From: Herbaspirillum rubrisubalbicans
GTDB lineage: Bacteria; Pseudomonadota; Gammaproteobacteria; Burkholderiales; Burkholderiaceae_D
NCBI RefSeq assembly: GCF_003719195.1
Contig: NZ_CP024996.1
Span: forward strand, 1,922,001 to 1,986,000
Direction: 5' to 3'
DNA: 64,000 nucleotides
Numbering within the stretch: the first letter of the stretch is position 1; each line of letters starts with the position of its first letter. The notes below the pieces were generated by a model, which saw nothing but the letters and a program-made list of their open reading frames with translations, ran no database searches and was not told where the DNA came from. This document shows positions 50,506 to 60,223 of this stretch, one piece after another. The translations under genes and the position numbers were made by a program.

Positions 50506-53500
50506 ATGGCAACCGCAAGCCCATCACAAGCGAACTCCGCGGACAAGGTAACTGGCCCGGTACGGGTGGTCATGCCGGACCAGGCCGGCAGCTTCCAGAT
50601 CAACGCCAACCGAGCGGCAGTACAGCACGTGCAGGTGGTCGATGTGGACCTGGTGCTGCACATGGCCGATGGCACCAAGGTGGTGCTGGCCGGTGGCGCC
50701 ATGGAAGCCATGGATGACAAGTCCAAGGTCAAGTTTGCCGACACCAGTGCCGCCACCGGCAAGCTGCTCGACACCGTGGGCAAGATCGCGCTCAAGCCCA
50801 ATGACCAGTCGCGCGTGCTCAATTCCGACCCGGTGGCCTCGGCCCCCAATGTGGCGCCGGCCCAGCAGGTGACGATAGACCGTAACTCGGCCAGTGTGGG
50901 CAGTGACGGCAGTACCCAGTTCGCCCAGATCATCAGTGACAATTCGGCCTCGCTGACCAGTACCAGCGGTACCGGCAAGACCGCCAATTCCACCGGCCCG
51001 CTCACCGCCGGTGACACCAGTCATCCCACCACCACCACGGCCGCCGCCGCTGCGGCCTCGCAAAGCCAGCCGTCCTCGCAATCGGTCTTTGCGCAGAGCA
51101 CCAATCCCAACGCCAACGATGCGCCGATCAAACAGGTCGAGCCACAACTGCCACCGGAGCGCCCGGGCTCCATCCCTACGCCGCAGATCCTGCCCGATCC
51201 TTCGCAGCCGGCCATGACCGTCAAGCTGGTCAACCTGACCACCATCACCCAGAGCGGGGACACCCTCTTTGGCAGCGGCGGCATCCCGGTCTCGGCCACC
51301 GATGCTGGCCTGCCGCTGCAGTTCAGCACCCAGGTCATCAATGCCGGCAATGACGTACATACCATCTATGCGGCTGGCAACAACGCTGGCACCTTCATCA
51401 AGGTGTTCGACGTCAACATCACCGGCAATGGCTCGGTGGTTTCGGTGATCGTCTCGGGTGTGCCCAGCAACATGAGCATCGTCAACGGCACCGATCTCGG
51501 CGGCGGACGCTTCCAGATGACGGTCGCTGCCGGTCAGACCGACTTCCCATTACAGTTGCAGTACAGTACGGTAGAAGCCAATCCTTCTTCACCGGTACAC
51601 CAGGCTTTTGACCTGACTTTCACCACCACCGTTTCCACCTCGCGCGGACCGCAGACCCTGACCGACGTGCGCCACGTGGCCGTCAAGGATGCCAGCGTGT
51701 ATGGCGACCTGAGCTATCTTGACCCGGCCACCGGCGACCCGGTGCTGGTGTTGCCGGCCCAGGGCTTGCCGCACGAAGTCCATGCCGGTGATGGCGGCGT
51801 GACCATCTACGGCAGCAATGCCAATGACCTGCTCTATGGTGGTGCCGGCAACGACATCCTCCATGGTGGCACCGGCAATACCTTCTTCCAGGGCGGGGCC
51901 GGCGCCGACCAGTTGCTGGGTGGTGTCAACAGCACCGGCACCAACGTCAATACCGCCAGCTACGCCGGCTCTTCTGCGGGCGTGACGGTGAACTTGGTGA
52001 CCGGGCTTGGTAGCGGCGGCGACGCCCAGGGCGACCAGCTCTCCAACATCCAGAACCTGCGCGGCAGCGCCTTTGACGATACCTTCGTGGCCAATGCGGT
52101 AGTCAATCGCCTCGATGGCGGCAGCGGCGGCTCTGATACGGTCTCCTATGCCGGCTCGACGGCGGCCGTGACGGTCAACCTGGTGACCGGCACCGGCACG
52201 GGCGGCTATGCCCAGGGCGATACCTATACCCATATCCAGAACGTCATCGGCAGCGACTTCAACGATATCTTCGTCGCCAGTGGCGACGCCAACCGCTTCG
52301 ATGGCGGGCTGGGTTCCAATACGGTGTCCTATGTCAACTCCAACGCCGGCGTCAACGTCAACCTGCAAAGCGGCGTGGGCAGTGGTGGCGCGGCAGCGGG
52401 GGATACCTATGTGCGCATCCAGAACGTCATCGGTACCGCCTACAACGATACCTTCGTGGGCAGCGCCGATGCCAACAGTTTCGACGGCGGCAGCGGTGGC
52501 AGCGATACGGTGAGCTATGCGGGTTCGACCGCGGGCGTGTCGATCAACTTCGTCTCCGGACGCGGCACGGGCGGCTATGCCGAGGGCGACAGCTACAACC
52601 ACATCCAGAATGCCATCGGCTCGGCCTTCGATGACGTCTTCATCGCCGGTGTGGACAGCGTGCATTTCGATGGCGGTAGCGGCGGTTCCGACACGGTGAA
52701 CTACGGGGCCTCCACGGGTGCGGTCACGGTGAACATGATCACCATGAGCGGCAGCGGTGGCTATGCCCAGAACAATACCTATACCAACATCCAGAACATC
52801 GTCGGCAGTTCCTATTCCGACACCTTCATCGCCAGTGCCGCCGCCAACAATTTCAACGGCGGCCTGGGCGGTTCGGATACGGTCAGCTATGCCAATTCCA
52901 ATGCCGCCGTCACGGTTGACCTGACCCATACGGATGGCACCGGCACCTCTGGCGGTTATGCCCAGGGCGACGTGCTGGCGCACATCCAGAACCTCATCGG
53001 CAGCGCCTACAACGACACCTTCATTGCCAGCGCCGACGTCAACAACTTCAACGGCGGCGGCGGCTCCAATACGGTCAGCTACATTTTCTCGACCGGTGGC
53101 GTGACGGTCGATCTCACCAATGCCATCGGCACCGGTACCGGCGGCTACTATGCGGCGGGCGACTCCTTCAGCAACATCCAGAACCTGATCGGCAGCGCCT
53201 ACGACGACACCTTCGTCGCCAGCGCCGACGCCAACACCTTCGATGGCGCCGGTTCCAATCACAACCGGGTCAGCTATGCCGCCTCCACCACGGCGGTGAC
53301 GGTGGACCTGAATTACACCGACGGCACCGGTACCTCGGGCGGCTACGCCCAGGGCGACAAGCTCTCCAACATTCAGGACCTCACCGGCGGCAGCGGCAAC
53401 GACACCTTCGTCGCCAGTGCCGTGGCCAACAACTTCGATGGTGGCGCCGGCTCCAACCGGGTCAGCTATGCCGCCTCCAATGCCGCAGTGACGGTAGACC

Positions 53501-56500
53501 TGGTGCTGGGCAGCGGCAGTGGCGGCTATGCCGACAACGATACCTACGTCAACATCCAGAACGTCACCGGCAGCGCCTACGACGACACCTTCATCGCCAG
53601 CCTGGCTGCCAACGACTTCGTCGGTGGCGCCGGCACCAACACCGTGAGCTACGCCAAGGCCAGCGACGGCAATGGCGTTACGGTCGACTTGTACCATGGA
53701 CAGGGCAGTGCGGGCTTTGCAGGAGGGGATACCTACAGCGGCATCCAGAACGTGATCGGTTCGGCCTACGATGACACCTTCATCGCCGATAACAACCACA
53801 ACGTCCTCGACGGCGGCCTGGGCTCCAATACCGTCAGCTATGCGTTCTCGACGGCGGCCGTGACGGTCAACCTGGTCAACGGCACCGGCACGGGCGGCTT
53901 TGCCGATGGCGACACCTACCTCAACATCCAGAATGTGGTCGGCTCCGCCCTGGATGACCTGGTCATCGCCAACAGCCAGGCCAACAGCATCGATGGCGGC
54001 AGCAGCACCGCCAGTTCGCACAACCGGGTCAGCTATGCCAGCTCCAATGCCGCCGTCACGGTGGACCTGAACTACACCAACGGCACCGGTACCTCGGGTG
54101 GTTACGCGGCCGGTGACAAGCTGGCCAACATCCAGGATCTGACCGGCAGCATCTACGACGATACCTTCGTGGCCAGTGCCGCGGCCAACAACTTCGACGG
54201 TGGCACCAGCACCGCCAGTTCTCACAATCGGGTCAGCTATGCCAGCTCGAATGCGGCCGTCACGGTGGACCTGAACTACACCAACGGTACCGGCACCTCG
54301 GGCGGCTATGCGGCGGGAGACACGCTGACCAACATCCAGGACCTGACCGGCAGCAGCTTCGACGATGTGTTCGTGGCCAGCGCTGCGGCCAACAACTTCG
54401 ATGGCGGCGCCAGCACCGCCAGTTCGCACAACCGGGTCAGCTATGCCAGCTCCAACGCTGGCGTCACGGTCGATCTGAACTACACCGACGGCACCGGCAC
54501 CTCCGGTGGTTATGCGACTGGCGATACCCTGACCAACATCCAGGACCTGACCGGCAGCAACTACGACGATACCTTCGTGGCCAGTGCTGTGGCCAACCAT
54601 TTCGATGGTGGCGGTGGCAACAACACCGTCAGCTATGCCCGTGCCAATGATGGCAACGGCGTCACGGTGGACCTGTTCCAGCGGGTGGGCAGCAATGGCT
54701 TTGCCGCAGGCGATCAGTACACCAACATCCAGAACGTCATCGGCAGCAACTACGACGATCTCTTCATCGCCGACAACAACGCCAACAGCTTTGCCGGGGG
54801 CGCGGGGTCGAACACGGTGAGCTACGTCAATTCCACAGCGGCGGTGACGGTCAACCTGGCCAACGGTTCGGGTAGCGGCGGTTTCGCCCAGGGCGACAGC
54901 TATAGCAGCATCCAGAACGTCATCGGTTCTTCCTTTGACGACACCATCCTCGCCAGCAGTGATGCCAACCTCATCGATGGCGGCAGCAGCACCGCCAGTT
55001 CGCACAACCGGGTCAGCTATGCCAGCTCCAACGCCGCCGTCACGGTGGACCTGAACTACACCGATGGCACCGGCACCTCGGGTGGCTATGCTGCGGGCGA
55101 CAAGCTCTCCAACATCCAGGACCTGACCGGCAGCAGCTTTGACGATACCTTCGTGGCCAGTGCCGCCGCCAACAATTTCGATGGTGGCACCAGCACCGCC
55201 AGTTCGCACAACCGCGTCAGCTATGCCAGTTCCAATGCCGCCGTCACGGTCGACCTGAACTACACCGATGGCACCGGCACCTCGGGCGGCTATGCGGCGG
55301 GCGACACGCTGACCAACATCCAGGATCTGACCGGCAGCAGCTTCGACGATACCTTCGTGGCCAGCGCTGCGGCCAACCGCTTCGACGGTGGCACCAGCAC
55401 GTCCAGTTCGCACAACCGGGTCAGTTATGCCAGTTCGACGGCCGGCGTGGTGGTGGACCTGAATTCGACCGATGGCACCGGTACGTCCGGTGGTTATGCG
55501 GCGGGCGACACCCTGGTCAACATCCAGGATCTGACCGGCAGCAACTACGACGATACCTTCGTGGCCAGTGCTGTGGCCAACAATTTCGATGGTGGCGGCG
55601 GCAACAACACCGTCAGCTATGCCCGTGCCAATGATGGCAACGGCGTCACGGTGGACCTGTTCCAGCGAGTGGGCAGCAATGGTTTTGCTGCAGGTGACCA
55701 GTACACCAACATCCAGAACGTCATCGGCAGCAACTACGATGATCTCTTCATCGCCGACAACAATGCCAATAGCTTTGCCGGTGGTACGGGCTCCAACACG
55801 GTGAGCTACGTCAATTCCACGGCGGCGGTGACGGTCAACCTGGCCAACGGCTCGGGCAGCGGCGGCTTTGCCCAGGGCGACAGCTATAGCAGCATCCAGA
55901 ACGTCATCGGTTCGGCCTTTGACGACACCATCCTCGCCAGCAGCGATGCCAACGTCATCGATGGCGGCAGCAGCACGTCCAGTTCGCACAACCGGGTCAG
56001 CTATGCCAGCTCCAACGCCGCCGTCACGGTGGACCTGAACTACACTGACGGCACCGGCACCTCGGGTGGCTATGCGGCCGGCGACAAGCTCTCCAACATC
56101 CAGGATCTGACCGGCAGCAGCTTTGACGATACCTTCGTGGCCAGCGCTGCGGCCAACAATTTCGATGGTGGCACCAGTACCGCCAGTTCGCACAACCGCG
56201 TCAGCTATGCCAGTTCCAACGCCGCCGTCACGGTGGACCTGAACTACACCGATGGCACCGGCACCTCGGGCGGCTATGCGGCGGGCGACACGCTCACCAA
56301 CATCCAGGACCTGACCGGCAGCAGCTACGACGATACCTTCGTGGCCAGTGCTGCTGCCAACCGTTTCGACGGTGGCGCTAGCACCTCCAGTTCACATAAC
56401 CGGGTCAGCTATGCCAGCTCCAACGCCGCAGTCACGGTGGACCTGAACTACACCAATGGCACCGGTACCTCGGGCGGCTACGCGGCGGGCGACACCCTGA

Positions 56501-58536
56501 TCAACATCCAGGATCTGACCGGCAGCAACTACGACGATACCTTCGTGGCCAGCGCCGCCGCCAACTTCCTGGAAGGCGGTGGCGGCTCCAACACGGTCAG
56601 CTATGCCCGCTCCACCAGTAGCAATAACTCTACTGGCGTGACGGTGGACCTGAGCGCCGGCAGCGGTTCGGGCAACTACGCCCAGGGCGACAGCTACAGC
56701 AATATCCAGAACGTGATCGGCAGCGACTGGGCCGACACCCTGACCGGCTTCGCCACGCCCGGCGTGACTTCGGTACTGACCGGTGGCAAGGGCGCCGACA
56801 ACCTCATCGCCAATGCCGCCAACCGGGCCGATACCTATGCCTCCTACGCCGGTTCTTCCGCCGGCGTGACCATCAACCTGCAAGCCGGCAGCGGCAGCGG
56901 CGGCGATGCCCAGGGCGATGTCCTGACCAACATCGACAACGTCATCGGCAGCAGCAACAACGATACCTTCCTGGCCAGCGCCAATGCCAACAAGTTCAAT
57001 GGCGGGGCCGGTTCCGACACGGTCAACTATTCGCTCTCCAGCAGCGCTGACGGTACCAATGGCGTGACCGTCGATCTCTCTGCGGGCAGCGGCAGCGGCA
57101 ACTATGCGCAAGGCGATACCTACGTCAACATCGAGAACGTGGTTGGCAGTGCCTACAACGACACCATCACCGGCTTTGCCACCACCGGCACGCGCTCGGT
57201 GCTGGAAGGCGGCGCCGGGGCCGACACCATCACGGCCGTGAACGGCAACCGGGCCTCGACCTTTGCCTCCTATGCCGGCTCGGGCTCGGCGGTGACCATC
57301 GACCTCAAGAACGGCAGCGGCAGTGGTGGCGATGCCCAGGGCGATGTGCTGGTCAATATCGACAATGTGATTGGCAGCGCCTACAACGACCTGTTCAAGG
57401 CCAGCACCCAGGCCAACAACTTCAATGGTGGCAGCGGCGGGGTCGATACGGTGAGCTATGAGTACGATACCGGTGGCGTGACAGTGGACTTGACTAACAC
57501 CCTGGCGGCCACCGGCACCTATGCGGCCGGAGATACCTTCACCAATATCGCCAACCTCACCGGTGGCTCCGGCAATGACACCTTCTACGCCAGCTCGGTG
57601 GCCAACAGTTTCGATGGCGGGACAGGGACCAATACGGTCAACTATGCGCGCTCGGGCAGCACGCCGGTGGTAGTGGACCTGTACCACGGCAGCGGCAGCG
57701 GCGGCTATGCCGCAGGCGACACCTACGCCAACATCCAGAACGTCACCGGCAGTGCCGGCAGCGATACCTTCTATGCCAATAGCGCCACCAACGTCTTCAA
57801 TGGCGGCGCCGGTGGCAGCGATACCGTCAGCTATCTCTACTCGACCGGCAACGACATCACCGCCAGTCTGGTCAGCGGCGGCAGCGGCGGCGACGCCAGT
57901 GGTGACAGCTACGTCGGCATCTCCAACCTGGAAGGCAGCGCCAACGTCAACAGTACCCTGACCGGCAACAGCGGCGCCAACGTCCTCACCGCGCGCGGCA
58001 ACAACACCACCAATTCACTCAGCGGCGGGGGCGCCAGTTCCGGCACCGATGTCTTCAACGTGGTGGAAGGGGGACACAACAGTGTCAGCGTGGGCAGCGG
58101 CAGCAACCTGATCAACGTCAGCGCCGGCGCCAACAGTTCGGCCGGGGCGCAGAGCGACATGGTCAACCAGAACACCGGCAACGCCAACATCGATTCCATC
58201 AACGGCGGCGCCGGGGTGACGACCTTGCACTTCGCCGACCTGGGTTCGCAACTCCAGCTCAGCAACTTCGCCAGCAAGATCACCGGCATCACCACGCTGG
58301 ACGTGAGTGCCGGCAACAGTACCAACATCATCATCACCGCCGATGACGTGCGTCAGATGGGCATGGCCGGCAGCGGCAGTTCCAAGATCCTGACGGTGAA
58401 GATGAGTACCAGCGAGAGCTTGCAGATCATGGCCAATGGCTCGGACCACTACGTCTACTTCCCCGGTACCACCGACTATGCCTTCTACAACTCCAGCAAC
58501 CAGGAGATCGCCCGTATCCACCTGGTGACGGCATAG
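50506..58536 (+). CDS. Giant RTX-like repeat surface protein, predicted type I secretion substrate
   Basis: A 2676-residue protein with no N-terminal signal peptide, no cysteine that I can see and high Gly, Asn, Asp, Ser and Thr content. Residues 1-95 form a compact domain (VRVVMPDQAGSFQINANR, DLVLHMADGTKVVLAGGAME) that resembles the N-terminal retention-type domains of BapA/LapA-like adhesins. A Ser/Thr/Ala/Pro-rich linker (about 125-230) and a beta-rich domain follow. Canonical RTX nonapeptides (GGAGNDILHGG, GGAGADQLLGG) occur at about 435-475. From about 485 to 2490 there are roughly 31 related repeats. The C-terminus lacks further canonical RTX and ends AFYNSSNQEIARIHLVTA, a plausible secretion signal. 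Probably a calcium-binding adhesin or biofilm matrix protein. Confidence 0.88.
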   Translation: MATASPSQANSADKVTGPVRVVMPDQAGSFQINANRAAVQHVQVVDVDLVLHMADGTKVVLAGGAMEAMDDKSKVKFADTSAATGKLLDTVGKIALKPNDQSRVLNSDPVASAPNVAPAQQVTIDRNSASVGSDGSTQFAQIISDNSASLTSTSGTGKTANSTGPLTAGDTSHPTTTTAAAAAASQSQPSSQSVFAQSTNPNANDAPIKQVEPQLPPERPGSIPTPQILPDPSQPAMTVKLVNLTTITQSGDTLFGSGGIPVSATDAGLPLQFSTQVINAGNDVHTIYAAGNNAGTFIKVFDVNITGNGSVVSVIVSGVPSNMSIVNGTDLGGGRFQMTVAAGQTDFPLQLQYSTVEANPSSPVHQAFDLTFTTTVSTSRGPQTLTDVRHVAVKDASVYGDLSYLDPATGDPVLVLPAQGLPHEVHAGDGGVTIYGSNANDLLYGGAGNDILHGGTGNTFFQGGAGADQLLGGVNSTGTNVNTASYAGSSAGVTVNLVTGLGSGGDAQGDQLSNIQNLRGSAFDDTFVANAVVNRLDGGSGGSDTVSYAGSTAAVTVNLVTGTGTGGYAQGDTYTHIQNVIGSDFNDIFVASGDANRFDGGLGSNTVSYVNSNAGVNVNLQSGVGSGGAAAGDTYVRIQNVIGTAYNDTFVGSADANSFDGGSGGSDTVSYAGSTAGVSINFVSGRGTGGYAEGDSYNHIQNAIGSAFDDVFIAGVDSVHFDGGSGGSDTVNYGASTGAVTVNMITMSGSGGYAQNNTYTNIQNIVGSSYSDTFIASAAANNFNGGLGGSDTVSYANSNAAVTVDLTHTDGTGTSGGYAQGDVLAHIQNLIGSAYNDTFIASADVNNFNGGGGSNTVSYIFSTGGVTVDLTNAIGTGTGGYYAAGDSFSNIQNLIGSAYDDTFVASADANTFDGAGSNHNRVSYAASTTAVTVDLNYTDGTGTSGGYAQGDKLSNIQDLTGGSGNDTFVASAVANNFDGGAGSNRVSYAASNAAVTVDLVLGSGSGGYADNDTYVNIQNVTGSAYDDTFIASLAANDFVGGAGTNTVSYAKASDGNGVTVDLYHGQGSAGFAGGDTYSGIQNVIGSAYDDTFIADNNHNVLDGGLGSNTVSYAFSTAAVTVNLVNGTGTGGFADGDTYLNIQNVVGSALDDLVIANSQANSIDGGSSTASSHNRVSYASSNAAVTVDLNYTNGTGTSGGYAAGDKLANIQDLTGSIYDDTFVASAAANNFDGGTSTASSHNRVSYASSNAAVTVDLNYTNGTGTSGGYAAGDTLTNIQDLTGSSFDDVFVASAAANNFDGGASTASSHNRVSYASSNAGVTVDLNYTDGTGTSGGYATGDTLTNIQDLTGSNYDDTFVASAVANHFDGGGGNNTVSYARANDGNGVTVDLFQRVGSNGFAAGDQYTNIQNVIGSNYDDLFIADNNANSFAGGAGSNTVSYVNSTAAVTVNLANGSGSGGFAQGDSYSSIQNVIGSSFDDTILASSDANLIDGGSSTASSHNRVSYASSNAAVTVDLNYTDGTGTSGGYAAGDKLSNIQDLTGSSFDDTFVASAAANNFDGGTSTASSHNRVSYASSNAAVTVDLNYTDGTGTSGGYAAGDTLTNIQDLTGSSFDDTFVASAAANRFDGGTSTSSSHNRVSYASSTAGVVVDLNSTDGTGTSGGYAAGDTLVNIQDLTGSNYDDTFVASAVANNFDGGGGNNTVSYARANDGNGVTVDLFQRVGSNGFAAGDQYTNIQNVIGSNYDDLFIADNNANSFAGGTGSNTVSYVNSTAAVTVNLANGSGSGGFAQGDSYSSIQNVIGSAFDDTILASSDANVIDGGSSTSSSHNRVSYASSNAAVTVDLNYTDGTGTSGGYAAGDKLSNIQDLTGSSFDDTFVASAAANNFDGGTSTASSHNRVSYASSNAAVTVDLNYTDGTGTSGGYAAGDTLTNIQDLTGSSYDDTFVASAAANRFDGGASTSSSHNRVSYASSNAAVTVDLNYTNGTGTSGGYAAGDTLINIQDLTGSNYDDTFVASAAANFLEGGGGSNTVSYARSTSSNNSTGVTVDLSAGSGSGNYAQGDSYSNIQNVIGSDWADTLTGFATPGVTSVLTGGKGADNLIANAANRADTYASYAGSSAGVTINLQAGSGSGGDAQGDVLTNIDNVIGSSNNDTFLASANANKFNGGAGSDTVNYSLSSSADGTNGVTVDLSAGSGSGNYAQGDTYVNIENVVGSAYNDTITGFATTGTRSVLEGGAGADTITAVNGNRASTFASYAGSGSAVTIDLKNGSGSGGDAQGDVLVNIDNVIGSAYNDLFKASTQANNFNGGSGGVDTVSYEYDTGGVTVDLTNTLAATGTYAAGDTFTNIANLTGGSGNDTFYASSVANSFDGGTGTNTVNYARSGSTPVVVDLYHGSGSGGYAAGDTYANIQNVTGSAGSDTFYANSATNVFNGGAGGSDTVSYLYSTGNDITASLVSGGSGGDASGDSYVGISNLEGSANVNSTLTGNSGANVLTARGNNTTNSLSGGGASSGTDVFNVVEGGHNSVSVGSGSNLINVSAGANSSAGAQSDMVNQNTGNANIDSINGGAGVTTLHFADLGSQLQLSNFASKITGITTLDVSAGNSTNIIITADDVRQMGMAGSGSSKILTVKMSTSESLQIMANGSDHYVYFPGTTDYAFYNSSNQEIARIHLVTA
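51961..57990 (+). repeat. Array of about 31 repeats of 61-70 codons in the giant surface protein
   Basis: Each unit follows the pattern NIQN(V/L)IGS-x-x-DDTF(V/I)AS-x-x-AN-x-FDGG, then S-N-x-VSYA-x-S-x-AAVTV(D/N)L and G-x-GGYA-x-GD. I count about 31 NIQ-type cores. The GGxGxNxVxY segments look like degenerate RTX turns. Early and late units are diverged, while central ones are nearly identical. Confidence 0.85.
53600..56566 (+). repeat. 984-base higher-order tandem repeat (five units per block)
   Basis: Positions 53671, 54655 and 55639, and likewise 54001, 54985 and 55969, carry the same sequence in register, giving an exact period of 984 bases (328 codons, five protein repeats). The second and third blocks are nearly identical at the DNA level, while the first is more diverged. 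This indicates a recent block duplication within an older one. Confidence 0.8.
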
Positions 58537-58545
58537 GAACAGGCC

Positions 58546-60042
58546 CTAGTCTGCCATCGCCCGTTCCAGGAAGCGCCAGATGCCGGGGTCCGACATGCTG
58601 GCCACGTTGATGCGCATGTGGGTGGAGGGGAGTTGGGAGGGCGAGAACAGGCTGCCCGGCGCCAGCAGGAAGCCTTGCTCCATCGCCTCTTCGGTCAGCA
58701 CATTGGTATCGCGCCCGGTATCGACCCACAGGAACATGCCGCAGGGTGGCGGGTCGCCCACTTCCATGCCCAGTTTTTCCAGGTGCCGCATCACCTTTTC
58801 GCGGGCCCCATTGAGCCGCGCGCGCAGGCGTTCGGTGTGCTTGCGGTAATGCCCCTCGGAGAGCACCTTGTAGGCCACCCGTTCACCGATCTCGCCGGTG
58901 GTCAGGGTCGAGAGCAGCTTGCGGTCGGCCAGGCTGCGGGCCAGCTCAGCCGAGGTGGCGATATAGCCCACCCGCAGATTGGCCGACAGGGTCTTGGAAA
59001 ATCCCCCCAGGTAGATCACCCGCTGCAACTGGTCCAGCGCCGCGATGCGGGTGGCCGGCTGCACTGCGGAGCCGGGGTGCATGTCGCAGTAGATGTCGTC
59101 CTCGACGAGGATGAAGTCGTGTTCCTCGGCGATGCGCAGCACCTGGAAGGCCTTGGCGGCCGACATCGAGGTCGAGGTCGGGTTGTGCAGCACCGAATTG
59201 ATCACGTACAGCTTGGGCTTGTGCAGCGCCGCCATTTCCCGCAGGTGGGCGATGTCGGGACCGTCGCCCAGGCGCGGGATGCCGACGATCTTGGCGCCTA
59301 GCGCGGCGAAGGAGCCGAACATCAGGAACCAGGCTGGATCGTCCACGAAGACCACGTCACCCGGGCGCAGGAAATGTCGCGCCACCGTATCCAGCCCTTG
59401 CGTGACACCCGTGGTCAGCACGATCTGCTCGGGCGCGGCCGCAATCTCCAGCTCTGCCAGCTTCAACTGCAACTGCTGGCGCAGCGGCAGGAAGCCCAGT
59501 GGCGTGCCATAGCCCAGCAGCAGGGCCGGGTTGTCGCGGCTCACTGCGCGCAGGGCATTGGCGATTAGTTCGCCATCGAGCCAGTCGGGTGGCAGCAGTC
59601 CGCCACCGGGCATCTTGTGCGGCGGCAGCTGGCGGAACATGTTGCGCACCAGCCAGACCACGTCCAGACCCCGTCCGGCCTCGGCCTGGGCTTCGGCTTG
59701 CGCCGCCGTGCTGCCGTAGGCGCCGCCCATGGGGGCCCGCTCCTTGACGTAGAAACCGGAACCGCGCCGAGATTCCAGGTAACCCTGGGCCACCAGCCGG
59801 TCATAGGCTTCTACCACCGTAAAACGCGAAATCTCGTTGGCCTCGGCGAACTGCCGGATCGACGGCATCCGCACGCCGCCGCGCAAGAGCTTGTCGTCGA
59901 TGCGGGCACGCACCCCGCGCACGATCTGGTCCACCAGAGATTCACCGCTCTCGCGCAAGAGCAGCGGCCAGCCGGGCAGGGCGCTGTCGCTGGCGACTGT
60001 GGTGGTGGGTACGCTGTGCAGATGCTTAACTGTATTGGTCAT
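58546..60042 (-). CDS. MocR-type regulator (GntR helix-turn-helix fused to aminotransferase domain)
   Basis: A 498-residue protein. Residues about 30-100 form a GntR-type winged helix (LVDQIVRGVRARIDDKLLRG, MPSIRQFAEANEISRFTVVEAYDRL, GYLESRRGSGFYV). A linker leads to a fold-type I aminotransferase domain with the PLP lysine in LGGFSKTLSANLRVGY near residue 345. MocR proteins use PLP or its amino acid adducts to control neighbouring amino acid or vitamin B6 genes. Here it diverges from a threonine-dehydratase-like gene, so that enzyme and its followers are likely targets. It converges on the giant adhesin with only 9 bases between. Confidence 0.93.
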   Translation of the reverse strand: MTNTVKHLHSVPTTTVASDSALPGWPLLLRESGESLVDQIVRGVRARIDDKLLRGGVRMPSIRQFAEANEISRFTVVEAYDRLVAQGYLESRRGSGFYVKERAPMGGAYGSTAAQAEAQAEAGRGLDVVWLVRNMFRQLPPHKMPGGGLLPPDWLDGELIANALRAVSRDNPALLLGYGTPLGFLPLRQQLQLKLAELEIAAAPEQIVLTTGVTQGLDTVARHFLRPGDVVFVDDPAWFLMFGSFAALGAKIVGIPRLGDGPDIAHLREMAALHKPKLYVINSVLHNPTSTSMSAAKAFQVLRIAEEHDFILVEDDIYCDMHPGSAVQPATRIAALDQLQRVIYLGGFSKTLSANLRVGYIATSAELARSLADRKLLSTLTTGEIGERVAYKVLSEGHYRKHTERLRARLNGAREKVMRHLEKLGMEVGDPPPCGMFLWVDTGRDTNVLTEEAMEQGFLLAPGSLFSPSQLPSTHMRINVASMSDPGIWRFLERAMAD

Positions 60043-60083
60043 TTTACCGTGACAATGTTCGGAATTATTTGGAAAAGTGTACA

Positions 60084-60102
60084 GGTACTGTATCGGTATT
60101 GT
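60084..60102. promoter_or_regulatory. 11-base-spaced direct repeats, candidate MocR operator
   Basis: GGTACTGT (60084-60091) and GGTATTGT (60095-60102) form an imperfect direct repeat with an 11-base period in the divergent promoter region. MocR regulators such as GabR and PdxR bind direct repeats. The spacing of one helical turn fits such a dimer. Confidence 0.45.
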
Positions 60103-60223
60103 CGGCTAGGATGACCTCCAATACAAGCGAAAGTCAGGCCGGCAGAGTAAGCGAATTGCCAGAGGTCTGTTCGCTTTGAACTCGTTTGCCGTACTTATCC
60201 CGCATCTTTTCTAGAGAGCCATC

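Noticed and set aside
51589..56193. A very long open frame on the reverse strand inside the giant adhesin gene (over 1500 codons)
   Set aside because: It is antisense to the repeat array, and its own repeats simply mirror the adhesin repeats. GC-rich codon bias removes stop codons on the opposite strand; it has no ribosome-binding site and no recognisable domain.
50506..58536. A CRISPR array or other noncoding tandem repeat in the 51-58 kb region
   Set aside because: All repeat periods are multiples of three, the frame stays open across 8 kb and the protein repeats are coherent, so the repetition is coding.
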